The position numbers and the translations under genes are program-made. From Crotalaria pallida (Eukaryota; Streptophyta; Magnoliopsida; Fabales; Fabaceae), in the NCBI GenBank assembly GCA_037953625.1, contig CM075655.1, positions 71,265,501 to 71,329,500 of the forward strand: a stretch of DNA of 64,000 bases, in the 5' to 3' direction. Below, piece after piece: positions 22,552 through 33,146 of the stretch. How positions within the stretch are numbered: position 1 is the first letter of the stretch; every line of letters begins with the position of its first letter. The notes below the pieces were generated by a model. It was given only the letters and a program-made list of their open reading frames with translations. It was not told the DNA's origin and ran no database searches.

Positions 22552-25500
22552 TCAACTCTGGAGGGGAAACAATTGTGGATGAGACTCCTTCATTTTGCTC
22601 TCCAATTCCCAAGTAGCTTCCTCCACGTTGTTTCTACTCCAAATCACCTTCACAAGTGGAATTTCCTTGCCCCGGAGTTGCTTTATCTGCCTATCCTCAA
22701 TTCTGATTGGAAGAACCTCAAAAGTAAGATTCTCCTTCAAGGGCAAATCATCAGCCGCTACCACATGAGAGGGATCATGAATGTACTTCCTTAGCTGAGA
22801 AACATGAAATACACCATGAAGCCTAGACAAATGTGGAGGCAAAGCAATCCTGTACGCCAAAAGTCCAACTCTCTCCAGAATCTCATAAGGTCCAACAAAC
22901 CTCGAAGTCAACTTCTTGGACTTGATTGCCCGGCCAATTCCTGTGGTAGGGGACACCCTAAGAAACACATGATCACCCACATCAAACTCTAGGGGTCTCC
23001 TACGCTTATCCGCATAGCTCTTTTGCCTATCTTGAGAAGTCTTCATCTTATTCTTTATCATAGCTATCTTCTCAGTGGTTTCTTGCACCAATTCTGGCCC
23101 AGTCAACAAATTTTCACCAATATGGAACCAACATAGAGGCGTTTTACACTTTCTGCCATAAAGTGCCTCAAACGATGCCATACCAATGCTAGAATGAAAG
23201 CTGTTGTTGTAAGTAAACTCCATCAATGGTAACAACTGCTCCCAACTACCAGCCTGCTCTAGAACACAAGCCCTCAACAGATCCTCCAAGGTCTGAATAG
23301 TACGCTCAGACTGCCCATCAGTTTGAGGATGATAACCTGTACTAAACCTCAACTTAGTACCCAAGTCCTGCTGAAGACTCTGCCAAAATCTAGATAGAAA
23401 TCGTGGATCACGATCAGACACAATACTAGAAGGCACACCATGAAGCTTCACTATGTCCCGGATGTACAACTGTGTCAACTTCTCCAGTGTGTACTTCTTG
23501 TGAATCGGGATAAAGTGAGCACACTTTGTTAAGCGATCTACAATAACCCATACACCATCACAACCTGCAGCAGTTCTAGGTAGACCGGTCACAAAGTCCA
23601 TGGCTATGCTATCCCACTTCCATTCAGGGATATCAAGTGATCGTAACGGTCCACCTGACTTTTGATGCTCAATCTTGACCTTTTGACAGGTCAAGCAATG
23701 TGATACATGGTCTACTACATCCGTTTTTAACTTTGGCCACCAATAAATCTTCTTCAAGTCTTGGTACATTTTTGTTGCACCGGGATGAAAATTCATCTTG
23801 GTTCGATGAGCTTCCCATATGATATCCCTTCTAACTTCGAAATCCATAGGGACGCATATCCGACCTCTGAACCGGATAATACCATCAGAACCCTTTACAA
23901 ATTCAGGCTCTTCTTGACCCGAGGCTCCCTCAAACAACTTCTGGAGCTCTTCATCATCAGCCTGTCTTTCTTTAATAAGATCGATCAATTCATTGGTAAC
24001 CTGCAACATTTCTAGAACCATGCTCTTTTCTTTCACCTACAAGTTCAAGTTGAGGTCACTGAATTCTTGGATTAACTGCATCTCCTTCACCATCAAACTG
24101 TTGACATGCAAGGTCTTGCGACTTAGCGCATCAGCCACTACATTGGCCTTGCCCGGATGATACTAGAGACTGAAATCATAGTCCTTAAAGAACTCCATCC
24201 ACCTCCTCTGTCTTATATTCAATTCTTTCTGATCGAAGAGGTAACGGAGACTTTTATGGTCGCTGAAGACTTCAAATCTTGAACCATAAAGATAATGCCT
24301 CCAAATTTTCAAGGCAAAGACTACTGCTGCCAACTCAAGATCGTGAGTGGGATAGTTCTGTTCATGCTGCCTCAATTGCCTGGATGCATAGGCTATGACT
24401 TGTCCTTGCTGCATCAACACACAACCCAACCCTTGTTTTGAAGCATCACAGTATACCACAAAGGATTGAGCCAGGTCCGGCAAAATCAATACCGGGGAAC
24501 TAGTCAATCGCCTCTTCAACTCTTGAAAGCTATCCTCACATTCTGGGGACCAAACATACGGAACACCTTTCCGAGTAAGAGTAGTCAAAGGAAGAGCTAA
24601 CTTAGAAAACCCTTCGATAAATCTCGGGTAATACCCAGCCAAACCAAGGAAACTTCTGATCTCGGTAATAGACTTGGGTCTCTCCCACTTAAGTACTGCT
24701 TCCACCTTAGAAGGATCGACAACAACACCCTCTGCAGAAATAACATGGCCTAAGAAATGCACCTCAGATAACCAGAAACTGCATTTAGACAGTTTAGCAT
24801 AGAGTTGTTTCTCCTTGAGAACCTGCAACACAATTCTCAAGTGTTCCTCATGCTCGATGGGATTCTTAGAGTAGATCAGTATATCATCTACAAATACAAT
24901 GACAAAAGAATCTAAGAAAGGTCGAAATATCCTGTTCATGTAGTCCACGAAGATGGCAGGAGCATTCGTGAGACCGAAGGGCATCACAACGTACTCAAAG
25001 TGCCCATAGCGAGTCCTGAAAGCAGTTTTAGGGATGTCCTCTTCTCGGATACGGATCTGATGGTATCCCGATCGGAGGTCAATTTTAGAAAACACAGCTG
25101 CTCCTCGCAGCTGATCCAATAAATCGTCAATGCGTGGAAGCGGATACTTATTCTTCACCATCACAGCATTCAACTGACGGTAATCAGTGCACATCCGGAG
25201 GTTACCATCCTTCTTCTCGACAAAAAGGATAGGAGCTCCCCAAGGAGATACGCTTGGCCTGATCAGCTTCTTGGCCAGCAAATCCTCCAGTTGCTTCTTT
25301 AGTTCTGCTAGTTCTGGAGGTGCCATTCTGTAAGGTGCTGTAGAAATCGGGCCAGTACCGGGCATAAGATCAATGCCAAACTCAACTTCTCTGCTTGGCG
25401 GCAATCCCGGTATATCCGCAGGAAAAATTTCCGGAAACTCACAGACTACTGGGATCTGACTGACATCCGACACTTCATCTACCTCCATGGCTGATAAAGA

Positions 25501-26967
25501 AAGGTTACTGAAGATGACTGCCTTTTTATGACAGTCAATCAGAACATGGTGCTGGGACATCCAGTCCATGCCCAGAATAATGTCTAATTTAGTTAATGGC
25601 AGACAGATCAAGTTAACTTTAAATTCACGCTCTAATACTCGAATAGGACAGTTCATACACATTTGTGAGGTGACTACTGAGGCATTAGTGGGAGTAGAAA
25701 CAGATAATCTGTAAGGCATCTCAACAACTGATAAACCTAACTTTTTCATGCAATCTTCAGAAATAAAAGAATGCGTTGCTCCATAGTCAAATAAAACACC
25801 ACAAGATATTTTATTAACATGACAAATACCTCGGATCAATTCATCATCATCTGTCACCTCTTCGCCATCTAGAGTGTACACCTTGCCCTTCTGCATTGGC
25901 TGACTCCCACCAGATTTCTGTGCTCTAGCCACATTGACCTCTCTCTTTACAGTATTTTTAGGGCAGTTGGCAACAAAGTGACCGTACTGTCCACATAAAT
26001 AACAGAGTCCATCTCTTCGACCCAGATTCCAACACACCCCCTTATGCTGCCTCCCACAATGTGGACAAGTAGGGACGGGACCAATAGTTATTGCAGATTG
26101 CCCTACTCCTCTAGGAACTTAAGGCCTGGGATTAGAATAAGGGCCAGACTTTTGCATAGGGCCTTTTCCCCTAATAGGACCAGATAATTTCTGAGGTGCC
26201 TTGCTCCGCTCCTCTGCATGTTCCTGTTTGAGAGAATCTTCATAAGCATTGGTCATGTTCACTAGTTGAGAGAGACTAGAGATCCCTTGATAGACAAAAA
26301 GAGTTTTGATCTTGGAATTGAGACCAAACTCAAACTTGATACACTTAGTACGTTCGTCTGCATCTCGATATCTGCCAGAATAGCGAATGAGATCCTCGAA
26401 TTGAGCTGCATATTCTCCAACACTGAGATCCCCTTGTTTCAGTTCAAGAAAAGCTATCTCCTTCTCCCTTCTTACATTTTCCGGAAAGTACTTTCCTAGA
26501 AAAAGGACCTTGAAAAGATCCCATGAAATAAGCTCATTAGCTGCTTCCAAACCTCTTCGCTGTTGGTCCCACCAATGTTCCGCCTCACCGGTTAGAACAT
26601 ATTCCACTAGCCGCATATACTGATCACTCGGTGGTTGCAGCGAGCGAAGAACCTTTTCCATCTCCTGGATCCATCTCTGAGCTCCATCAGGGTTGTAACC
26701 CCCTTCAAACTTTGGCGGATCGCTTTTTCTGAAGCGGGCCATCCAGTCAATCTCGACTGGAGGTGGTGGAGGAGGTTGTAGTGCTGCTGCTGCTGCAGCT
26801 ACTGCTATGTTTTGGGCTGGATTCTGCTGCAGATTTGCAAGATTCTCAGCTTGGTTCTGCTGAGCTTGGGCTTGGTTCTGCTGAGCTTGGGCTTGGTTCT
26901 GCTGCAATTGAACCAGAGTTTCGAGAATTGCAGCAATTCTATCATTGTTAGCCCGTCTCCCTGCCAT
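22552..26967 (-). pseudogene. Tekay I gag-pol polyprotein, broken by three in-frame stops
   Basis: One frame of about 1470 codons encodes all retrotransposon functions. A capsid-like gag comes first, with a Gln/Ala-rich N-terminus containing QNQAQAQ repeats. A CCHC zinc knuckle (CYLCGQYGHFVANC) lies near 25980. The protease site follows near 25790, and RT with FVDD lies near 24880. RNase H (CDASKQGLGC) lies near 24440. Integrase has the HHCC finger and PQTDGQSERT, and the chromodomain-like C-terminus ends at 22552. Stops sit at 26119, 24163 and 24037; the last two look like CAG to TAG changes. No frameshift is present. The protease motif reads DYGA where DSGA is expected, so the catalytic triplet is altered as well. 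It is non-functional as it stands. Confidence 0.9.
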
Positions 26968-27129
26968 ACTGTTGAGTCATGGAGGGACAACCAGTCAATG
27001 ACAAAACAATTAAACAAAACTATAAATATCCTACAACTTCAACTTAAATACTGAACTAAGTACATTGGTTACTCGCTCGGTGAGTAACCATAGGAGTAGT
27101 GAGTTCATACTCCAAAGGCCGAGGGAAAC

Positions 27130-27146
27130 TTCTCTGATACCATAAA
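27130..27146 (-). promoter_or_regulatory. Primer binding site of Tekay I (initiator tRNA-Met)
   Basis: On the minus strand TGGTATCAGAG lies 4 bases after the end of the 5' LTR, complementary to the 3' end of plant initiator tRNA-Met. Confidence 0.8.
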
Positions 27147-29711
27147 TGTAACACCCTAAGAATAATTACCCATAATTACCCCATTATGAAAATAGAGACT
27201 TAAAATTTCTTTTTAAAACTACTTGAGTTGCAAAATTCATCTGTCAAATCGGAAAGAGTTTCCTTTGTTTATTGGATATTCCAAAAACTTAGTTTTCCTG
27301 TAACCTATGCAATTCAAATATATTCATTTCATCCAGAGCCAACAGGGCCAAAATAGCAATAGTTTGAGATTCATCTACATTCTTAGATTTAATTACATCA
27401 GAGATAGCAGCAATGAATAAGTTGAGGAACTACAAAAGTTTTCCCAAAAAAATAATATACTTCCTACCCATAGGAAGTGTCCTGGATGACCAAAGAAAAT
27501 AAAGCTTTACAACCCACTTTCAAAAAACAAACAACTATACCAATATATACCATATGCCAAACAATAGCCAGGACTATACAAAAAACCCCAAAAACAACTA
27601 CTATCTACTCTCCCTGGGAGGGAGAGTGAACTTGCTCGGCCGGGGGCTGTGCAAGCTCAATCTCTGTACCTGTAAAAATAGTAAGGGAGGGAGCATTGCA
27701 CATGAAATAGAAAAGCAGTTTCTAGATAGACATAACAACTCACTAGGCCAAACACAGTTAGCAACTTATTCACATAATTACAATTTCATCGCAAACATAC
27801 CACATTTTCCAATTCCATCATTTTACAAGTGTCAGTTCCCTTTTATTTAGTTCATTTTTCACCTTATGATTCCCTTTTAATTATTTTCCAGTTTCCAGAG
27901 AAATCCTTAATCCCTTACCTTTTCCCTTATTCTTTTCCTTATATTTACGGTGTATGTATGTCTCCCCCAAATCGAAGGCCTACATACATACTCCATTTAT
28001 TACACAACTCATAATGGCGATGTATTGTCTCCACCAAATCGAAGGCCTACAATACATCCCCCCCCCCATTTAACATGTATGTCTCCACCAAATCGAAGGC
28101 CTACATACATGCCCATTTATTACGTTGTATTGTCTCCCCCAAATCGAAGGCCTACAATACAACCCCTATTTACGATGTATTGTCTCCCCCAAATCGAAGG
28201 CCTACAATACACCGCCCACTATGATGTATGTCTCCACCAAATCGAAGGCCTACATACATCGCCCATGGATCCAGTACCAATTATCCATATTATATGTTAT
28301 TAATTTGCCGACCAATTCCGTTTATTTTCACCTATTCATTTCAATCACAAGCATCATCACGTATACAACCAGATAGTCACCATTTCACATTCAAAGTCCA
28401 GTTCATTTAGTTACCATTCCAATGTTCAAGTAATGCCAAGTATAACACATAATTACAACTACCACTATTCATGCATATCACTTTTCACCTAAGCAATTAG
28501 TGCAAGGAACGCCAATATTCACATCCTCATATAATCATGAATAACCACATTTTCTACTTGTCCGAATTATTGATTCAAAAATCCTAGCTTAAGGGTTCAT
28601 GCCATTTATTTTCCTTAGTTAAAGTCAATCCTCATTCTCTATTTCCTAGAGTTCCATAATTAGTAAATTAAGCCTATTATTGCCATTTTCCTTGGTTCTA
28701 ACTTGGGGTTTCTAATTTCCTATCCTAACACATAACTCCTAGCCAATCATTATATCTAAATACAAACCCTTTTCTAGAGCAAGCCAATACCCACCCCCTT
28801 ACCTCAACCAAGTAGAGGTAAGAATAAACCTTCCAAGCCCTAGCTCCAAACACTTCACAAATGAGCTCCAATGGCAAGAGAGTGAGGAGAGTGATCTTTG
28901 ACTTCCTTAAGCCACAAAAACGAAGTTGAACATAAGATTTGTGGCACACAAGACATGGGGTTCGAATTTTCTTACCAAGAGAGGGAAAACAAAGAGAAAT
29001 TCGTATGGCCCTAAGAAAAGAAAGGAGGAATGAACCTTACCTATTAAGCTTGATAATGAATTGATAAGCTTGAGGAGGAAAAGATGAACAACTTGGTCTT
29101 GGTGGAATGAAGGGTGAAATTCGTATGGGAGAAGAGAGGGAGATGAGTTGATGATGGGAAGAATGAATGAGAGTGAGGGAGTGTTTTATTTTATTTTGGT
29201 TGGAAGTGAAGGTATGGCTAAGAATGAATGTGGCCATAAGAAGATTCCCATTGTGTGGTCCAAATTCGTTCTCCTCTTCTTGGCCTTATCTTTATTTTTT
29301 TCACTAACTGGTCGCAATACTCGAGTAGTCAGTGGACTACTCGAGTAGTCCAAATTTTCTGAACTTGCTGTTTGCACCAACTACTCGATTAGTCAGTGCA
29401 CTAATCGATTAGTTAGTGCACTAATCGATTAGTCTGGCACTACTCGAGTAGTCTCCCCAGTTTTCTTTTTCTTGGCATTTCAAAATGCCATAACTTCTTC
29501 GTTATCCGTCGGATCTTGCTCAAATTTTAAAGCAAGCTTCTCTACCTACTAAACTTCATATCCAACGGTGGAATTTAAGTTTTTTGAGTTGTAAATCTTT
29601 TAGTTTAAATTTCCAAATATCCTATGTTCTTAATCCTAAAACAAGCTTTCATTTCACTATTTTAAACTTAATATCATCAATTATACTAGGAATTAAATTA
29701 GGGATGTTACA
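27147..29711 (-). repeat. Tekay I 5' LTR (2565 bp)
   Basis: Near copy of the left LTR with scattered substitutions and one hairpin unit fewer (six units, 27950-28262). The second TCGA palindrome here is perfect (ACTCGAGT), whereas the left LTR has ACTCGTGT. Confidence 0.93.
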
Positions 29712-29867
29712 CACAATACTCCTTCCCTCAATAAAAGCAGTTTGGTTGATGTTCACAATAGCAGACAAGATAGATTTCAGTCTCAGACATAGCAATTTGG
29801 AAATACACTTGTATGATTTTTGTTCTTAATTTTGTTTTTCCATTACATTTTCATATTTGGCTATTTA

Positions 29868-30201
29868 GGGTTTGTTTATTTTGTGAAAATGTTTTTCGTT
29901 TTTATTTTCAAAAATTATCAATAATTATATTATAACCCCATGTTTACTTTATAATTTTTAATAATTGCAAATGTGATACCGTGTTTTCGTTATGTTTATA
30001 TGTTTTTAAATATTTATACAGGACATAGTGAAAACAATTTTTTTTATTGCTTTCACTATTTCCTATACAAAATTTTGAAAAGAGAAAATGAAATGAAAAC
30101 GGCGGATAATATTCATAATTAACGACACTAGGCTAAAATTATAATTATTAATAATTTTTTAAAATGAAAACATGAAACGTTTTCACAAAACAAACAGACC
30201 C
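29868..30201. mobile_element. Tourist-like (PIF/Harbinger) MITE
   Basis: Inverted ends GGGTTTGTTTATTTTGTGAA and GGGTCTGTTTGTTTTGTGAA (right end read inward), flanked by TTA on each side (29865-29867, 30202-30204). TTA duplication and GGG..TGTTTG ends are standard for Tourist MITEs. Its left part recurs at 14022-14133. Confidence 0.8.
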
Positions 30202-30204
30202 TTA

Positions 30205-30674
30205 GTTCTTGAGAATTTCTTATTTTCTCTTTATGAGTTAAATCCTTACGAAGATAAGGAAGTGATTTTCATTGGATATACAGGAGCAAAAACTATATTT
30301 GCTTTGTTATGATCACAAGTATCAAGTATGTGTGTTTTTCATTATCGTTTTACAATCTCTTTTTTAATTTTTTTGGCATATATATGTATTATACTCATAT
30401 AAAAAGATGTATATTTGAATCACCACTCTTGTCGTTGAAATTTTCAAGCCACTAGAGCGATGATAGGTAAATAATCATTATCTCCAACTAAAATATTACA
30501 ATTTAAAATAATAAATAGATTATTCAAGTTTTTCAAATCATTATCCCTAACCAAGATATTACAATTTGAAACTAAATAAATAATAAATAAATAGACTATT
30601 ATTTTGAATAAATACAAATTAAATCTGTAGAATTTTTTATTCGTTTGGGATAAATACAAATTAAATATATATAG
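30205..30674. other. AT-rich spacer, nothing recognised
   Basis: No gene, RNA or bounded repeat was seen. Two short phrases about attatccctaaccaa and attatctccaactaa near 30475 and 30540 repeat loosely. Confidence 0.45.
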
Positions 30675-30684
30675 ATTTACTATT

Positions 30685-30895
30685 GTTTTTTTGGTTACGA
30701 GAGAAATCTCACCTTCATTGCCACACAAAGACGATTCTGATAGACAACCCCGCCTCCAGAAATAGCCTGCAAATTAACTGCCTGGAGGAGGTAAACCACT
30801 CCCAAAGGAGCGACAGGCTCATGCGTCCAAGGTGGAATTCGAACTTGGTTCCTATGGGTGTCAAGACAAAGTCTTGACTAAGTGTGCCACACCTC
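30685..30895 (-). mobile_element. tRNA-derived SINE with 10-bp target duplication
   Basis: On the minus strand a tRNA-like head with box B (GTTCGAATTCC) is followed by a body and a short A-rich tail. ATTTACTATT flanks both sides (30675-30684, 30896-30905). At 211 bp it belongs to a different family from the SINE at 17456. Confidence 0.75.
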
Positions 30896-31980
30896 ATTTA
30901 CTATTTGCTATATGTACATTTAAAAGTTTCACAACATCTTTGTTCCAATTACTTTTTTGTGTTTTTCTTTCATCTATTTTAATTTCATTTTATCAAAATT
31001 ATTATGCTCACATTTTTCATTATGTTCTTTCTATCATCTTTTGCTATTTTCCATTGTTCTTAGAAATTGATACTTTAATCTTTCTCACCTAATAGAAATT
31101 AAAGGGGACTAGAACCTTCTGGCAAAGCCGTGAAGAAGAACCGGCGAGGGAGAAAGAGGAAACAAGAGATAATAAACTAAAAGAAACTGGAACCTTCTGG
31201 CAAAGCTTTGAAGAAGAACCAGTGGGCGAGAGATAGATGAATAGAAACGAAAACATGAATACGAGAAGCATGATTAATTTTATTACATGATTGAAAGATT
31301 GAAAGACGAAAATATAAAAGATTGAAAAATAAAAAATCTAAGAAAAACTTACAACAAGATCTAAAAAGCTCTGATATCCCTCTAACCTTTCTCTGAAGTT
31401 CTCTCTCTAAAATTGTATGTCTCAATTAAGAGTTGAGGTCCTCTTAAATATACACTTAAAGTTACTATTTGAACAGTTCAGGTTGCAAAACCTGCACTAT
31501 GTATAATTATTCGGGTACTATTACAATAGTTAAAGTAAAATAAACCGGAACTATTACAATATTATTTTTTTTACAATAATTAAAAATTTAATCATCCTCC
31601 AAGTTATTGTTAGATCTAGTGTGCATGTGCATGTGAAGATTGTGAGATCTATTATGCAAGTACATGGTTTTGATAATGACAAATGTTTTGATCAAGCTCA
31701 AGTCAAGGAGAAGCTCACCAAAAGCACAACAAACAACAATGATGAAGAGAGAGCAAGCTCATTAGATTCAATATGTGTATTGTTTGTAATATATTTATTT
31801 TGAGACTTAGAGTTTGATGAGTTTGGGTAGAGTTTATTAGAGGGTAGTGAATCTCTATCAAGTGCATGATCATATTATGATTTGAGTATTTCACTTAACC
31901 TAAATCAATAGGTGGCTTAAAGGTTTGAAAGAAAATGTTTAGTTTTGAGAAAACAAGTTTTTAATCAACTTTATCAATTC

Positions 31981-32113
31981 ATAATCGATTATAATATAGT
32001 CATAATCGATTATCAAATGTCTGATCAGGTAATAATCGATTATGAGGACTGAATAATCGATTATCTAGTTTTACAAAGGCATAATCGATTATGAGGGTTG
32101 CTTAATCGATTAT
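31981..32113. repeat. SIRE copy 2: three pairs of ATAATCGATTAT palindromes in U3, 21 bp apart
   Basis: Palindromes start at 31981, 32002, 32032, 32053, 32081 and 32102 (the last has one changed end base). Each pair is exactly 21 bp apart. The TATA-like ctatgtaaac at 32191-32200 lies about 80 bp downstream. Confidence 0.95.
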
Positions 32114-33059
32114 GACCTGCTGAACTGCTTTTTAAAATACGTTTTCACTTCTCAAAAATCAGTTTTTAAGTTTTCTAACTTTTGGGTATTCTATGTAAAC
32201 CTTTTCCCAACCTTTGTGAATCAATTAGAACAAAATAACTTCATTTTCATATCATTTTAGAAAGATCAAAGCCACACTATTCTCTCAAAAAGTCTCTCAC
32301 TTTCTCAAGATCAAAGTTCTTACTTTTCATATTCTTTGATCAAGAAACCTTTGAATCTCAATTACTAATTGTTCATAGTTCTTGAAGGAGATTCATTAGG
32401 TTATTGTTTTTTGTATTGAGTTGTAATCTTTGCAAGAAGGCAAGCTATTTACAATAAAGGAAAAGTCTTGGTGTGTTGTTCATCAAGCAAATTGAAGAAG
32501 AAGAAGTCTTGGTGTGTCATCAAGCAAATTGGAAGTCTTGTTGTGAGGTATCAACAAGCAAGTGGAAGCCTTGTTGTGGGGTTATCAACAAGCAAGGGAA
32601 GAAGGTTAGATTAGAAGTTCAATAGGATTGCAAGACAAGAGTGAGGTATCTCTTGGAGGCTATCAAGAAGGGAGTCTTGAGAGGCGGATTACTTGTAATT
32701 TGAGAATTCTAATTCCTTAGTGAAGAAACTCTCTCTTGTGATAAGAGGGGACTGGATGTAGCTCACGGTGGTTGTGAGTGAACCAGTATAAATCTCTGAG
32801 AAAGCTTCTCTTCCCTTAACTCTTTAGTTTTTGTCATTTCATATTGTTCTTGATTGAAAACCTAGAAAAGTTTGATTTTCCATAATTGATTGAATTAGGT
32901 TTTAATAGATTAATTTGATTTGGGAAAAACTATTTTCATAACCTAGGTAATCATTAACAATATTGGTATTAATTAATTCCGCTTTATCTCTGATCTTATG
33001 TGTTAATTGATTGATTTTCGTTTTCGATTGAAAAAGTGATTTTCTGGTTTTTGCAAATC

Positions 33060-33146
33060 ATAATCGATTATCTGCATGTTATAATCGATTATCACAAAAG
33101 TTTCTTTCAGATGATAATCGATTATACACTGTTCATAATCGATTAT
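33060..33146. repeat. SIRE copy 2: two pairs of ATAATCGATTAT palindromes near the LTR 3' end, 21 bp apart
   Basis: Perfect 12-mers start at 33060, 33081, 33114 and 33135. Within each pair the distance is 21 bp. Confidence 0.95.

Larger units (their letters stand above)
19884..29711 (-). mobile_element. Tekay-type Ty3/gypsy chromovirus (Tekay I), full-length but broken
   Basis: 9828 bp with two LTRs (19884-22515 and 27147-29711). They begin TGTAACACCC and end GGGATGTTACA on the plus strand. The element is transcribed on the minus strand. Target duplication CACAA (19879-19883 and 29712-29716) lies inside a LINE. A primer site matching initiator tRNA-Met (TGGTATCAGAG) follows the right LTR on the minus strand, and a purine tract precedes the left LTR. 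Gag-pol order protease, RT, RNase H, integrase and the C-terminal chromodomain-like segment place it in the Tekay lineage (from remembered family features). Three in-frame stops disable it. Confidence 0.93.
18022..29812 (-). mobile_element. 5'-truncated L1-type LINE, interrupted by a Tekay element
   Basis: LINE sequence occupies 18022-19883 and 29712-29812; the rest is an inserted Tekay. The minus strand gives reverse transcriptase from an INQTAFIEGRSI block (29712-29800), through KIDLMKAYDTLNW and a GNSGIRQGDPMSPLLF block. The catalytic YADD position reads FAVD near 19480. The remaining RT and then the zinc-binding C-terminal domain (ending about 18184) follow. Stops at about 19321-19330 and 18634-18654 break it. 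The 3' end is the T-rich stretch at 18022. Target duplication is ATGATTTTTGTT (18010-18021 and 29813-29824), and the empty site is present once at about 13970-13981. The start inside the RT shows 5' truncation on insertion. Confidence 0.85.

Noticed and set aside
20690..28262. CRISPR-like array of repeats and spacers in the Tekay LTR
   Set aside because: This is plant nuclear DNA. Units lie inside LTRs in both copies, spacers are not unique, and no cas genes exist.
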